The notes beneath the pieces are model-generated. The model was given only the letters and a program-made list of their open reading frames with translations. It ran no database searches and was not told the DNA's origin. A program made the position numbers and the translations under genes. Shown one piece after another: positions 16,063-24,438 of a stretch of DNA of 64,000 bases; position 1 is the stretch's first letter; each line of letters opens with the position of its first letter. This DNA is from PSRF01 sp051000815 (GTDB lineage Bacteria > Acidobacteriota > Blastocatellia > Pyrinomonadales > Pyrinomonadaceae): assembly GCA_051000815.1 (NCBI GenBank), contig JBPCNX010000043.1, positions 24,286-88,285 of the forward strand. The letters run 5' to 3'.

Positions 16063-17286
16063 TTACAACGGACGCATTGCGCCGCGCGCGAGTTTCTTTT
16101 TCAAGTCTACGTAACCCTGTTCGCCGGCGACGAGATCGCCCAGCACGCGCTTGATCCCGCGATGGCCGCGCGCAAATTCGATCATGCGTTCGGTGAACGG
16201 TGCGCCCCAGAAATTTCCGTAGAAGCGCCGGCGCATCTGGGCTGCACGCTTCAACTCGCCACCGAAGTCTTGGCGCCAACGCTGTTCATACACCGTCGAT
16301 GCGCCTGCCAAATAGCACTCGGCAAAGAGTTCGGCTGAACGCAGCGCATAGTAGATTCCCTCGCCGGTTACAGGATCCGCAAAACCCGCCGCATCACCAA
16401 TCAGGCCCCAGCCGTCGCCGCAGACACTCCGGGTGTCCCACGTTTTATCATTGAGACCAGGAATGCGCGCGGCATAACGTTCCGCCGTATCTTTCAGATT
16501 ACTTCTGATCCGGAGATCGCGTTCCCGATCGATCTTGCGTCCCGACCAAAGTTTTGCCTTCACATCTTCGCGTTGGCGGTAGTAGCCAACCATGAAATCC
16601 CAGAGCAGATCGTCTAGCGGCTTATGTTCAAAAGCATCCTGCGTGGTGGCGATACCAAATGAAATGTGATCGAGCCGAGGAAAGGCCCAGGCATAGCCAA
16701 CCCATCCTGGCAGGAAAGCAACAACCGTAGGCGCATCCTCGCATTCAGGGAGGGGCGCTCGGTAGCCAAACGCGACTTCCATTTCTGAAGGCGGCAGAGG
16801 ACCGGCAAGCATACGGGCGATAGAACTGCCGGCGCCGTCCGCGCCGACGAGTGTTGTTCCAGTCCATTCTTGCCCACCTGCGCTTTTGAGAACCCAGCCG
16901 GACGCAGTTTTTCTAACGCCTCTTCCCGAAATCTTTTCGAAAACAATAGAGGCGCCCGCGTCATGTGCCCGATCACGCAGGTAGGAATCAAAAGCGATGC
17001 GCGAGTAGATAGCGAAAGGTTCGTCGAGTCGCAAATGGAGTCGTTTGCCGGAAGGTGAATACAGATCGAGTTCCTTAACGGTCCGGCCGACGGCGCTCAG
17101 CAAGTGGGGCCAGGCCTTCAGGGCTTTGGCGGTAACACCGCCGCCACAAGCTTTTGGTTCGCCCGGGGGACGGCCATCAAATAGGGCGACGCGCGCACCG
17201 CCATTTGCCAACAGTTCCGCCGCGAAGGATCCCGCGGGCCCAGCACCGACAATTAATACATCAAACTTTTCCATCGTGGACATCAT
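16063..17286 (-). CDS. Geranylgeranyl reductase-like FAD-dependent oxidoreductase
   Basis: A 407-residue flavoprotein. The FAD-binding Rossmann motif VGAGPAGSFAAELL is near residue 15, KACGGGVTAKAL is the family's Cys-containing loop, and GDAAGFADPVTGEGIYYAL is the second FAD contact. Family members reduce prenyl chains of lipids or quinones; others are tailoring oxidases. The start could be 17286 or ATG 17274 (MEKFDVLIVG); no good RBS is seen. It overlaps no neighbour and is convergent with pdxH. A similar flavoprotein is encoded at 43083. Confidence 0.85.
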   Translation of the reverse strand: MMSTMEKFDVLIVGAGPAGSFAAELLANGGARVALFDGRPPGEPKACGGGVTAKALKAWPHLLSAVGRTVKELDLYSPSGKRLHLRLDEPFAIYSRIAFDSYLRDRAHDAGASIVFEKISGRGVRKTASGWVLKSAGGQEWTGTTLVGADGAGSSIARMLAGPLPPSEMEVAFGYRAPLPECEDAPTVVAFLPGWVGYAWAFPRLDHISFGIATTQDAFEHKPLDDLLWDFMVGYYRQREDVKAKLWSGRKIDRERDLRIRSNLKDTAERYAARIPGLNDKTWDTRSVCGDGWGLIGDAAGFADPVTGEGIYYALRSAELFAECYLAGASTVYEQRWRQDFGGELKRAAQMRRRFYGNFWGAPFTERMIEFARGHRGIKRVLGDLVAGEQGYVDLKKKLARGAMRPL

Positions 17287-17354
17287 ATTGCGCAGTTACA
17301 TCCAGAGCAATTCAACGCCTAAGGAAATATCACGCGGAAGGAAGCAAGTTACGG

Positions 17355-17499
17355 CAATTCGCAGGTCAGGAAGATGGACCCTGTCCCCGCCTGCTCGCGA
17401 TATTCAAGGACAAGCTGTATCAACCTGTGAAAGCCACAGTTATCAAATCTCCGACCAAGTTGAGCGGGGACAGGGTCCACCTTCCTGACCTGCGAATTG
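17355..17499. mobile_element. Miniature inverted-repeat element, copy A (145 bp)
   Basis: The ends are inverted repeats of about 36 bp: CAATTCGCAGGTCAGGAAG...GACCCTGTCCCCGC on the left and the mirror image, GCGGGGACAGGGTCCACC...GCGAATTG, on the right. A second copy with the same ends and a similar centre (GATATTCAAGGACAAG) lies at 59801-59967. No coding capacity. It resembles REP/MITE elements moved in trans by IS200-like transposases, but that is an inference. Confidence 0.8.
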
Positions 17500-17676
17500 G
17501 CTCGCCATTCTCCTCAGCACTTCATCAGCCTTTTCACACGCGTTAACCGCGCGCGGATTCTGTATTGCGCTCCCCAGCGTGATAAAATGCGCACCGTTCC
17601 CGCACAAGCAAGATGTCGCTAACGGTCCCTAAGAAGACCGCCGAACGTTGGTTCCTAAATGGAGGGGACCACAAAA

Positions 17677-19083
17677 ATGGGAAACGAGACCTCCCTGGTT
17701 TTTTCCGGCATCGCTCCTCACCCGCCGATCATGGTTCCCGAGGTCGGACTCGAAGCTGCCAAAGATGTGCGCCGCTCAATCGACGCAATGGCAGAACTGA
17801 CCAAACGCATCATCGCAAACGGAGCTGAGACGGTGATACTGATTTCACCGCACGCTCCGCTTGAACCCGACGCCTTCGTTGCTTATCAAGATCCCCGTTT
17901 GCGCGGAGACTTCGCCGGCTTTCGCGCGCCTGGAGTCATGCTCGAAGCACCGCTCGAGTCAGAGCTGCTGGCGGCGATCGTCAAACGCGCAGCCGCAGAT
18001 AATTTCAACGTTGTCGGTATTCCAGACCGGCATTTCGATCATGGAACCGCAGTGCCCCTCTATTTTCTTCAGCGACATGGTTGGCAGGGTCGTGTTGTAG
18101 CGCTGGGCTACTGCTTTCTGTCCAACGAAGATCATGTGCGCTTTGGCTCATGTATCAGAAAGGCGATCAGCGACGTTGGCCGCCCGGTAGCTTTGATCGC
18201 GAGTGGCGATTTGAGTCATCGTCTCAAGCCGGACGCCCCGGCGGGTTATAACCCAGCTGCGTACCTTTTTGATGATGAGATCGTAGACGCCGTAGGTTCC
18301 CATGATTTGGATCGCATCGTGCGAATTGATCAAGGATTGCGCCGCCTCGCGGGGGAATGTGGTTATCGCTCGCTGCTCATCGCCATTGGTGCGACCCAGG
18401 GCCTTCCACTGGCTTGTGAGGTTTTGAATTATGAAGCGCCCTTTGGCGTGGGTTATCTGGTGGCGCAACTGACAAGCAATAAGACCGCAGCGAGAGCTGT
18501 GCGTGAAGACGCTGACGTTGAAATTGCCTACGCGGAAGCTGTGAGCGGAAAGGGTGATGTATCTGGCGAAAGTCTCCCCGCGCTTGCTCGTAAGGCGGTC
18601 GAGAGTTTCGTCCAGGACGGAGTTCAAATGGTACCGCCGCTGGATAGCTCAGAGTTAATGCAGGCCCGGGCTGCGTGCTTCGTTTCGCTCAAGACCTGGG
18701 ACGGCGAGTTGCGGGGCTGCATCGGCACCATCGAGCCGGCAACCGACTCGTTGGCTGAGGAGATTATTGCCAACGCGATCAATGCAGCCACGCGCGATCC
18801 TCGTTTCGCACCCGTTACGCCCGAGGAGCTTTTTAATCTCCGCTACTCGGTGGACGTACTTTCAGCGACTGAACCCGCGGACATGGAAGATTTGGATCCG
18901 GCGATTTACGGAGTAATTGTTGAGGACGAAACTGGATCGCGCCGCGGATTGCTATTGCCTGCCCTGGAGGGAATCAAGACAGTGCAGCAGCAGGTCGAGA
19001 TCGCCGCCCGCAAAGCAGGAATTCCGCCGGACGTACCGGTAAGGCTTTCGCGCTTCAGTGTGAATCGATACGGTGAGCGGTAA
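17677..19083 (+). CDS. Extradiol-dioxygenase-like (MEMO-type) and AMMECR1 fusion protein
   Basis: A 468-residue fusion of two AmmeMemoRadiSam-type domains. Residues 1-270 are a class III extradiol dioxygenase/MEMO-type domain (SGIAPHPPIMVPE, SPHAPLEP, DHGTAVPL, SGDLSHRL supply the His-rich site). Residues 295-468 are an AMMECR1 domain (ARAACFVSLKTWDGELRGCIG, FNLRYSVDVLS, SRRGLLLPALEGI). The ATG at 17677 was chosen because GGAGGG lies 10 nt upstream. The usual radical-SAM partner gene is not next to it. The neighbours are unrelated. The biochemical role is not known; the fusion suggests the domains work on one substrate. Confidence 0.88.
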   Translation: MGNETSLVFSGIAPHPPIMVPEVGLEAAKDVRRSIDAMAELTKRIIANGAETVILISPHAPLEPDAFVAYQDPRLRGDFAGFRAPGVMLEAPLESELLAAIVKRAAADNFNVVGIPDRHFDHGTAVPLYFLQRHGWQGRVVALGYCFLSNEDHVRFGSCIRKAISDVGRPVALIASGDLSHRLKPDAPAGYNPAAYLFDDEIVDAVGSHDLDRIVRIDQGLRRLAGECGYRSLLIAIGATQGLPLACEVLNYEAPFGVGYLVAQLTSNKTAARAVREDADVEIAYAEAVSGKGDVSGESLPALARKAVESFVQDGVQMVPPLDSSELMQARAACFVSLKTWDGELRGCIGTIEPATDSLAEEIIANAINAATRDPRFAPVTPEELFNLRYSVDVLSATEPADMEDLDPAIYGVIVEDETGSRRGLLLPALEGIKTVQQQVEIAARKAGIPPDVPVRLSRFSVNRYGER

Positions 19084-19094
19084 ACATAAATCGA

Positions 19095-19112
19095 GGCGTC
19101 CCTGGAGACGCC
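19095..19112. terminator. Hairpin between convergent genes (possible gyrB terminator)
   Basis: GGCGTC/GACGCC with a 6-nt loop lies between the fusion gene and gyrB. No clean T-run follows on either strand, so termination is only possible, not shown. Confidence 0.35.
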
Positions 19113-19154
19113 CCTACAATTCCCTATTTGGGACAGGCCTACTTCAATGACGTT

Positions 19155-21584
19155 TTAAACGTCCAGGTTCCTGACGTCGAGCGCGTTGTCTTCGATGAAC
19201 TTGCGACGCGGCTCAACGGCGTCGCCCATTAGCACTGTAAACAAGTCGTCAGTTTCAACCGCGTCGTCTACTCTCACCTGAAGCAAAGTCCTTTTTTCCG
19301 GGTTCATAGTCGTTTCCCAGAGCTGCTCCGGATTCATCTCGCCCAGACCTTTATAGCGTTGAATGCTCAGGTCTTTTTTGGCGGCCGCCAGAACTTTCTC
19401 CAGCAATAAATCCCGCGTAGCGATTTCTTCGGAGGTGCCATTTTCGCCGATCACGAAAGGCGCGGCGAGTTTGTCTTCAAGTGAAGTGTAGAGCTCCACC
19501 GCTTTCTGGAATTCCACGAAGCTGGCGAAGTTCCAATCAATCTTCAGCGGCACGCCGGTGCTTGTGAACGTCTCTATTTCCCACAAACCGTGTTCTTCGT
19601 CGGGTGAGAGTTCGGTCTTGTAGCCTCCCTTGTCCAGAACACCTTCGACTTTGGCCATTAGATCGCCATCCTGAAATACTTTTCGCAGTGTGGCTCCCTC
19701 TTTCCGCAAGACGCCTTTTTTACCGCCGAATGCATCCAGCAGAATATCGAGCAGATGCAAATCCCCGCCGATGCGCCGCGCCGCGCGCTCACTGTAGTGT
19801 TTGAAGTCGACCATCTCTTCGAGAGACCGGGCCAACGCCTTGCCTTCGACAACTTCCTTCGAACCTGCCGACTTCACAGTCAGGTCGGCAGTAGCCATAC
19901 GCATCAGATAGCGGACCATCGAGCCTTCGTCTTTGATGTACTCCTCTTTCTTTCCTCGCTTCACTTTGAATAAGGGTGGCTGGGCGATATAGACGTAACC
20001 CTTTTCCAAAAGCTCAGCCATCTGCCGGTAGAAGAAGGTCAGCAAGAGCGTCCGGATGTGTGAGCCGTCGACGTCGGCGTCGGTCATGAGGATGATCTTG
20101 TGATAGCGCAACTTGCTGGCATCGAAATCCTCTTTTCCAATCCCGGTGCCAAGCGCCATGATCAGCGATTTGATCTCACTGTGGCCCAGCATCTTGTCGA
20201 ACCGAGCCTTTTCCACATTCAGGATCTTTCCCTTCAGGGGGAGGATTGCCTGGTTCTTCCGGTCTCGGCCCTGCTTGGCCGAGCCGCCCGCGGAGTCGCC
20301 TTCAACGATATAGATTTCGGAGAGTGCCGGGTCTTTTTCCTGGCAGTCAGCCAGTTTTCCGGGCAACATGGTGGAACCCAGCACGCCTTTACGTACGATC
20401 TCCCGCGCCTTCCGGGCAGCTTCGCGGGCGCGTGCGGCGTCCAGTGATTTCCCCACAACCCTTCTTGCAACGGTGGGATTCTGCTCGAAGTACTCAGTCA
20501 GGCGTTCGTTCAAAAACGACTCGACCGCTCCCTTAACGTCGGAGTTCAACTTACCCTTCGTCTGTCCTTCAAATTGAGGCTGCGGTAGTTTTACGGAAAT
20601 CACCGCCACGAGACCCTCGCGGACGTCATCACCCGTAAGCGAGCTCTTGAAATTCTTGGCTAACCCTGACGACTGAGCATAGGCATTTATAGTCCGTGTA
20701 AACGCCGAGCGGAAACCCGAGAGATGAGTGCCGCCGTCGACCGTATTGATGTTGTTCGCGAAGGAATAGACTTTTTCGTCATAGCCATCGTTGTATTGAA
20801 TGGCAACCTCGATCGACAGCGCCTCGCCTTCCTTCTCGAAATAGATTGGCTTGTCGTGCAACGTGCTTTTGTTCTTGTTTAGATGTTTGACGAATTCTGC
20901 AATTCCACCCTTGTAATAAAACTCGTGTGAACGTTCCGGCTCTTCGCGCTCGTCTTTGATGGTGATGCGAATGCCTTTATTCAGGAAGGCTTTTTCGCGC
21001 AGGCGTTCCGACAACTTATCGAAACTAAATTCCGTGTGATCGAAAATCGTGGCGTCGGGCTTAAAGGTAATCTTCGTTCCACGCTTCCGCGTTTTGCCCG
21101 TCTGTTTTAGCGGTACAACCGAAACGCCGCGAACATATTCCTGCTCGTAAGTTTTCCCTTCGCGCCAAATCTCCAGACGCAGTGTCTCGGAGAGGAAGTT
21201 GACTACGGACACGCCAACACCATGCAACCCTCCGGAAACCTTGTAAGCGTTTGAGTCAAACTTCCCGCCGGCGTGTAACTTGGTCATCACGACTTCGGCC
21301 GCGGATTTTCTTTCTTTTTTGATCTCGTCCACTGGAATGCCTCGACCGTTATCAATTACGGTAATCGAGTTATCCAGATGGATTGTCACCTCAACGGTGT
21401 CGCAATATCCGGCAAGAGCTTCATCAATCGAATTATCGACCACCTCATAAACGAGATGGTGGAGGCCAATTTCGCCAGTCGAGCCGATATACATTGCCGG
21501 GCGTTTGCGCACCGCCTCACGCCCTTCCAGGACTGTGATCGATGATGAATCGTACTTTCTGTCTGTCGTTCCTGCTGTTGACAA
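19155..21584 (-). CDS. gyrB: DNA gyrase subunit B
   Basis: An 809-residue type IIA topoisomerase ATPase subunit. The GHKL ATPase part has EVVDNSIDEALAG, DNGRGIPVD and GGLHGVGVSVVN. The TOPRIM part has YIVEGDSAGGSA and LMTDADVDGSHIRTLLLTFF, and the C-terminus has RYKGLGEMNPEQLWETTM. An insertion in the TOPRIM-to-tail region (about 570-700) makes it the long bacterial type found outside Firmicutes. It works with GyrA to introduce negative supercoils. Start ATG at 21584 has AAGGAG nearby (AAGGAGATCGG). It follows recF on the same strand, as in many origin regions. Confidence 0.97.
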   Translation of the reverse strand: MSTAGTTDRKYDSSSITVLEGREAVRKRPAMYIGSTGEIGLHHLVYEVVDNSIDEALAGYCDTVEVTIHLDNSITVIDNGRGIPVDEIKKERKSAAEVVMTKLHAGGKFDSNAYKVSGGLHGVGVSVVNFLSETLRLEIWREGKTYEQEYVRGVSVVPLKQTGKTRKRGTKITFKPDATIFDHTEFSFDKLSERLREKAFLNKGIRITIKDEREEPERSHEFYYKGGIAEFVKHLNKNKSTLHDKPIYFEKEGEALSIEVAIQYNDGYDEKVYSFANNINTVDGGTHLSGFRSAFTRTINAYAQSSGLAKNFKSSLTGDDVREGLVAVISVKLPQPQFEGQTKGKLNSDVKGAVESFLNERLTEYFEQNPTVARRVVGKSLDAARAREAARKAREIVRKGVLGSTMLPGKLADCQEKDPALSEIYIVEGDSAGGSAKQGRDRKNQAILPLKGKILNVEKARFDKMLGHSEIKSLIMALGTGIGKEDFDASKLRYHKIILMTDADVDGSHIRTLLLTFFYRQMAELLEKGYVYIAQPPLFKVKRGKKEEYIKDEGSMVRYLMRMATADLTVKSAGSKEVVEGKALARSLEEMVDFKHYSERAARRIGGDLHLLDILLDAFGGKKGVLRKEGATLRKVFQDGDLMAKVEGVLDKGGYKTELSPDEEHGLWEIETFTSTGVPLKIDWNFASFVEFQKAVELYTSLEDKLAAPFVIGENGTSEEIATRDLLLEKVLAAAKKDLSIQRYKGLGEMNPEQLWETTMNPEKRTLLQVRVDDAVETDDLFTVLMGDAVEPRRKFIEDNALDVRNLDV

Positions 21585-21637
21585 TCCGATCTCCTTAATA
21601 TTTCCAGCGTCGAAATTGTTGTCTGAATAAGCGTTCT

Positions 21638-22789
21638 CTAAATCGTATCCAACGTGGCTAGAACCTCAGAGGCAGGGCCTCTCTCCTTCTCACTATTCAG
21701 AGCCTTTCCGTCGTCAATCTGATAAACACTGGCCCGCGAAAGAAAGCTTTCGAGATGGCTGCGCTTTGAAGTTGTAATGAAAGTTTGCGTCCGACTTTCG
21801 AGGTATTCCAAGAGGTGTCTGATCCTTGTTTCATCAAGTTCCGCATCGACATCGTCTATGAGAAAAAGGGGGTAATCTCCATGCCATGAATTATACAACG
21901 AAATTGCCGCTAAGTCTAATAATAACAATGCGCTACGCTGCTGTCCGGCGCTCCCAAAAACCCTCATCTCTCGACCGTCCAAAAGTATCTCCAGATCGTC
22001 ACGATGAGGCCCGATCAGCGACCTGCCGGCGCCCAATTCAGCTCCCAGACGAAGCCTCAGCCGCTGATTGATGAGCGCCTGGTAGTCTTTCAGGTCCCCC
22101 TTGCCCTCGAGGAACGAAACATAAGTTATATGTACATCCCTGTTCTCGAAGAGTCCTCGCTCCAAAACCTCGTTTATACGGACGATGTATGAGGTCCGTG
22201 CTTCATGAATCTCTGCCGCGATTCTTGCCAGCTGCTCGTTCCAGGGGGAGACCAGATCTTCCACCTGCACCAGACTCAACCGTTGCTCGTTGGCATCTTG
22301 AAGGATTCGATTTTTTTGCTTGATGATCCGGTTGTAATCCAAAACGGTCTGCACGTAGGCGGGCTGCAAAGAAGCCACTCCACGATCGATGAACCGTCGG
22401 CGCGCTTCCGGCACGCCCCTCACCACCTCGAGTTCGTCGACGGTGAAGGCGAAGACTTGTAGTTGGCTGAGATACCTTGTCAACGGCTCTTTTTTCCCGT
22501 TAATAGAGATCGCCTTGGTGTTGCCCTGTAAGGTTACCTGAAGGTCGCGGCGTATGTCTGAACCGCTGGAAACCTGGCCTCTGACGTAGGCCGTTTCCTG
22601 TCCAAACTTGATCGATTCCCGAAGTCGCTGCGTGCGGAAGGATTTTGTCCGCGAGAGTAAATATACGCCTTCGAGCCAGTTCGTTTTGCCCTGACCATTA
22701 CTTCCAAAAATAATGTTGAGACGCGGACCGAGATGGAGTTCTCCACTCAAATTGCGAAACTGGTGGGCCTGAATCGACTCAAGGATCAT
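21638..22789 (-). CDS. recF: DNA replication/repair protein RecF
   Basis: A 383-residue SMC-like ATPase that helps load RecA at gaps. Walker A is GSNGQGKT at 29-36, the ABC signature region is FGSAGQQRSALLLLDLA and Walker B is PLFLIDDVDAELD. Length is close to the family's usual 360-380. It lies between dnaN and gyrB with 53 nt to gyrB, so the two are probably cotranscribed. A strong terminator sits between dnaN and recF, so recF may have its own promoter. Confidence 0.95.
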   Translation of the reverse strand: MILESIQAHQFRNLSGELHLGPRLNIIFGSNGQGKTNWLEGVYLLSRTKSFRTQRLRESIKFGQETAYVRGQVSSGSDIRRDLQVTLQGNTKAISINGKKEPLTRYLSQLQVFAFTVDELEVVRGVPEARRRFIDRGVASLQPAYVQTVLDYNRIIKQKNRILQDANEQRLSLVQVEDLVSPWNEQLARIAAEIHEARTSYIVRINEVLERGLFENRDVHITYVSFLEGKGDLKDYQALINQRLRLRLGAELGAGRSLIGPHRDDLEILLDGREMRVFGSAGQQRSALLLLDLAAISLYNSWHGDYPLFLIDDVDAELDETRIRHLLEYLESRTQTFITTSKRSHLESFLSRASVYQIDDGKALNSEKERGPASEVLATLDTI

Positions 22790-22911
22790 GAGTCGATTTT
22801 ACCATAGTGATTCGTGATGAACTGGCATTTGAGGGAGGGGAGGAAACTGTCTATTGAGTTCAACGTTTTCGGCTGCCCTTGGTAAAAATACTTGCTTAGG
22901 AATCCAGTTCC

Positions 22912-22947
22912 TGAAAAATCAAAGGCGCCCTCAGAGTTGAGAGCGCC
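22912..22947 (-). terminator. Rho-independent terminator of dnaN
   Basis: On the minus strand a 10-bp stem GGCGCTCTCA/TGAGGGCGCC with loop ACTC is followed by TTTGATTTTT. It lies 41 nt past the dnaN stop and before recF. Confidence 0.8.
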
Positions 22948-22987
22948 TCAATGCGAACGGTGCCTCTTTCATTAGCCCGTTCCTTGT

Positions 22988-24100
22988 TCAGATGCGCATC
23001 GGCATCACGACATATTTGTAGTCGTAGTCGCCTCCCTCGGCGGGGCTTAGTTGCGCCTGGGAATTTCCATCCTTAAACTCGAACGCCACTTTTCCTTCGC
23101 CCATCACGTTGAGAAAATCCTGAAGATACTGAGCGTTGAAACCAATATCCGTGTCTTCACCACTGTAGTCTGAGGGAACTATTTCACGTGCTTCACCTTC
23201 TTCGGCATTCTGCGAACTGATGATTAATTGATTTGGTTCAAGGTGGAAGCGAATGGCATGGGAACGGTCGTCCGCCATCAGAGCAACTCTCCGAATAGCT
23301 AGATTAAGAAGCGCACTATCAAACTGAACTGACTTGTCGTTGTTTTTCGGCATCACCATTTCGTAATTGGGAAACTGCCCATAAAGCATTCGCGAAATCA
23401 ATAACCGTGAGCCTACCTCGAAGTAAAGATGATTCTCGTCCATTCCGAGGTTTATCTCATTGTCGTGATCCGCCGTTAGCTTGGTAAGTTCAGCTAAAGT
23501 CTTCCGCGGTATCAAGGTATCAATCGTGTCTTTACCGCCATTCTTCGTTGTCGCCTTCATTTCCACATAAGCCAACCGGTGACCGTCCGTAGTGACCATC
23601 TTCACGCCAGATTCATCCAAAATGAACTTTGCCCCGGAGAGTGTGTACCGCGACTCCTCCTGCGTAATCGCAAAGATTGTTCGATCGATTAAGGTCTTCA
23701 AGACTCCTGCGGAAACTTTTATTGGAGCTGATTTCGATGACGGCACTTCGGGAAAAGCGTCTTTGGCCACGCCAACCAATTTGTACTTGGCGCGATCGCA
23801 TTTAACTGTCACCCAATTGTTGTCTTCTTTTTTGAAAGTAATCGGAGCATCAGGAAGTAATCTCACGATGTCGAAAAGCTTTCTCGCCGGCACACAGATC
23901 GCTCCAGGTTCTTGTATCTCCGCTTCAGCATCGCAACGAATAGTCACGTCGAGGTCCGTGCCAGTAATCCTGATGGCATTTTCTCCGAGCGATTCAATTA
24001 GAATATTTGAAAGGACAGGAATAGTATTTTTCTTTTCCACTACTCCCTGAACGAAGCTCAGTTCTTTTTGTAGGTTTAGTTTATTTATGACGAATTGCAT
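22988..24100 (-). CDS. dnaN: DNA polymerase III beta subunit (sliding clamp)
   Basis: A 370-residue ring clamp protein. The three repeated clamp folds are full length. Recognisable features are the N-terminal MQFVINKLNLQKELSFVQGVVEKKNTIPVLSNI, DGHRLAYVEM and the C-terminal DYKYVVMPMRI that ends the family. It tethers DNA polymerase III to DNA. The ATG at 24100 has AAGGAG about 10 nt upstream. A 338-nt gap with DnaA boxes separates it from dnaA. A hairpin terminator follows. Confidence 0.97.
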   Translation of the reverse strand: MQFVINKLNLQKELSFVQGVVEKKNTIPVLSNILIESLGENAIRITGTDLDVTIRCDAEAEIQEPGAICVPARKLFDIVRLLPDAPITFKKEDNNWVTVKCDRAKYKLVGVAKDAFPEVPSSKSAPIKVSAGVLKTLIDRTIFAITQEESRYTLSGAKFILDESGVKMVTTDGHRLAYVEMKATTKNGGKDTIDTLIPRKTLAELTKLTADHDNEINLGMDENHLYFEVGSRLLISRMLYGQFPNYEMVMPKNNDKSVQFDSALLNLAIRRVALMADDRSHAIRFHLEPNQLIISSQNAEEGEAREIVPSDYSGEDTDIGFNAQYLQDFLNVMGEGKVAFEFKDGNSQAQLSPAEGGDYDYKYVVMPMRI

Positions 24101-24438
24101 AATCCCAATCTCCTTACGACTCTCGCTGAAAAACTTTTTTACTACTTACTAGTTTTGAAATTCCTTTATTTAGATCCAGTAGTAGTAGTAGGGGCCTGTT
24201 AATATGTGGAAAACCTGGCAACCCTTTAAGGCTTAAATAAATCGATGAACATCCGCCTGTTGATCCGTTGCTTCATAAAGAGAGCAGTCCTGTTGAAAAC
24301 TCTACCATCGAACTGGGCCAGCGCCATATCCACAGGATATTCATCGAAGTTTTTGAAACACATTTTGTTAGAGATCTCAAATTTGCACCGGGAAAGGAGC
24401 AAAGCTGTCCACATCCCTTGTGGAAAAGACACCCCTGA
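24101..24438. other. Candidate chromosomal origin (oriC) between dnaN and dnaA
   Basis: This 338-nt gap has DnaA-box-like 9-mers at 24205-24213 (TGTGGAAAA, inverse of TTTTCCACA), 24326-24334 (ATATCCACA), 24405-24413 (CTGTCCACA) and 24419-24427 (TGTGGAAAA). Beside the first box are a GC cluster (GGGGCC) and four TAG triplets at 24180-24191, then an AT-rich stretch at 24125-24175. Box, GC cluster and TAG triplets stand in the order described for DnaA-trio unwinding elements. The location between dnaA and dnaN is a common oriC site. Confidence 0.75.

Noticed and set aside
23180..23195. parS-like TATTTCACGTGCTTCA in dnaN
   Set aside because: Four mismatches and located in coding sequence; the protein sequence explains it.
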